Shown here: piece by piece, positions 12,521-13,389 of the stretch
How positions within the stretch are numbered: the first letter of the stretch is position 1
Layout of the letters: every line of letters starts with the position of its first letter
Assembly (NCBI GenBank): GCA_945883455.1
Contig: CAMCXJ010000048.1
Span: forward strand, 1-13,389
DNA from: Prosthecobacter debontii
Lineage (GTDB): Bacteria > Verrucomicrobiota > Verrucomicrobiia > Verrucomicrobiales > Akkermansiaceae
Length of the DNA: 13,389 bases
Direction: 5' to 3'
Notes under the pieces: generated by a model
The model's input: the letters and a program-made list of their open reading frames with translations, nothing else
Databases searched by the model: none
What the model was told of the DNA's origin: nothing
Program-made: the position numbers and the translations under genes

Positions 12521-13389
12521 ATGCGCAACCCTGCCCCCATCATCGCGTCGCTCTGTCTGGGGCTTCTGGTCGTTTTTCTGCTGCTCCGCACCGAAACGCC
12601 GAAGCCCGCCCCCCCGCAACCACCCGTGGCTGTTCCTGAAACCACTCCCGAAAAACCCGTTCCCCCAAACCCCACTACCCTCTCCCTCCTCGCCGAGAAC
12701 CCCGACTGGACTACCCTCGAAGCCTACCAGCACACCATCTCCCGCGGCGATTTCGAGAATCTCCTCACGGAAATTTTCACTACCGACGATACCTGGCGCG
12801 AGTTTATCGTGATCCTCGACGAATCCGCCGAGATCATCACCAACCCCGATCCCGCCGTGCCACCCTTCGTGCTCCACTTTGCCACCCCGGAAAACACCCA
12901 CCCCGCCCCGCGCTTGTGGAAGGACACCACCACCCGCCCTATCCCGCCCGAAGGCAAACCTTTGGCGAACCTCCACATCGCCATCGACCCCGGTCACATC
13001 GGCGGCGAGTGGGCGAAGATCGAGGAGCGCTGGTTCCAGATTGGTGAGGCAGAGCCGGTCACCGAGGGCGACATGACCCTTCAAGTCGCGAAACTCCTCA
13101 AGCCGCTTCTCGAGGAACTCGGAGCCACTATCACCCTCGTCCGCAGCACCGCCGAACCTGTCACCCCGCTGCGCCCGCAAAACCTCGCCTCCCTCGCCAC
13201 CGAGAGCGCCACCGACGATGCTGCCTCCCTCCGCAAATTCGCCGAGCGCCTCTTTTACCGCACCGCCGAGATCCGCGCCCGCGCCGAGCTCGTCAATGAA
13301 ACCATCAAGCCCGACCTCGTCCTCTGCCTGCACTTCAACGCCGAGGCCTGGGGCGACCCCAACAACCCCACCCTCATCCCGCGCACCCA
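12521..13389 (+). CDS. Membrane-anchored N-acetylmuramoyl-L-alanine amidase (3' end outside window)
   Basis: Partial gene, 289 codons visible and open at the window end. The N-terminus has a signal anchor (IIASLCLGLLVVFLLL, residues ~7-22) followed by a Pro-rich linker (to about residue 55) and a ~90-residue domain that I do not recognise. From residue ~150 it matches the Amidase_3 (MurNAc-LAA) fold, a zinc enzyme that cuts the amide bond between N-acetylmuramic acid and L-Ala of peptidoglycan. Zinc ligands: H159 in IAIDPGHIGG, probably E182 (TEGDMTLQVAKLL), and H271 in LCLHFNAEAWG. About 30 extra residues (~210-245) lie between the strand ending LVRST and the RTAEIRARAELVN helix, so E182 and H271 are further apart than usual. 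No Shine-Dalgarno sequence precedes ATG 12521. Confidence 0.82.
   Translation, partial: MRNPAPIIASLCLGLLVVFLLLRTETPKPAPPQPPVAVPETTPEKPVPPNPTTLSLLAENPDWTTLEAYQHTISRGDFENLLTEIFTTDDTWREFIVILDESAEIITNPDPAVPPFVLHFATPENTHPAPRLWKDTTTRPIPPEGKPLANLHIAIDPGHIGGEWAKIEERWFQIGEAEPVTEGDMTLQVAKLLKPLLEELGATITLVRSTAEPVTPLRPQNLASLATESATDDAASLRKFAERLFYRTAEIRARAELVNETIKPDLVLCLHFNAEAWGDPNNPTLIPRT

Overview
This window is GC-rich bacterial chromosome carrying housekeeping genes, a few secreted enzymes and one long repeat-rich intergenic stretch. The gene set (a primary sigma factor, an exported GH2-like glycosidase, a sialate O-acetylesterase-like SGNH enzyme, a Tat-exported HiPIP), the general lack of Shine-Dalgarno sequences and the style of the intergenic repeats suggest Verrucomicrobiota, probably near Verrucomicrobiales. 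This assignment is inference; no rRNA or other taxonomic marker is present.

Layout. At 1-1496 is the 3' part of rpoD. At 1542-6401 are plus-strand genes: a secreted glycosidase with an Ig-like tail; a small basic protein overlapping a nucleotidyltransferase-fold gene; a compact Hsp33-type redox chaperone; a secreted SGNH esterase; and a rhomboid protease with a perfect hairpin near its 5' end. At 6419-6515, between the rhomboid gene and a small membrane-protein gene, a near-consensus sigma-54 (-24/-12) promoter sits just before a 10-bp terminator-type stem ending in a T-run. I read this as a gene for a ~70-nt small RNA, and it is the strongest new candidate here. At 6870-7985 I see no protein gene. 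The stretch holds short-period CCGTG/GCAGAG repeats, a ~42-bp inverted pair, many small hairpins, and an array in which a conserved 61-bp module alternates with hairpins of different sequence. The two module copies show a compensatory base-pair change.

At 7999-11004 is a large AddA/RecB-like UvrD helicase with a C-terminal PD-(D/E)XK nuclease and no AddB partner in view. At 11164-11499 is a HiPIP gene. On the minus strand are trmB (11639-12256) and a possible ATGA-coupled small ORF that runs antisense into the HiPIP gene. After a 264-bp gap with a candidate promoter, the window ends inside a membrane-anchored N-acetylmuramoyl-L-alanine amidase gene.

Few genes share an evident pathway. The glycosidase and the esterase both fit extracellular polysaccharide or glycan breakdown. 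The nucleotidyltransferase and Hsp33 genes are 6 bp apart and the small ORF overlaps the nucleotidyltransferase, so these three may be co-transcribed. No CRISPR array, tRNA, rRNA, transposase or phage gene was found.
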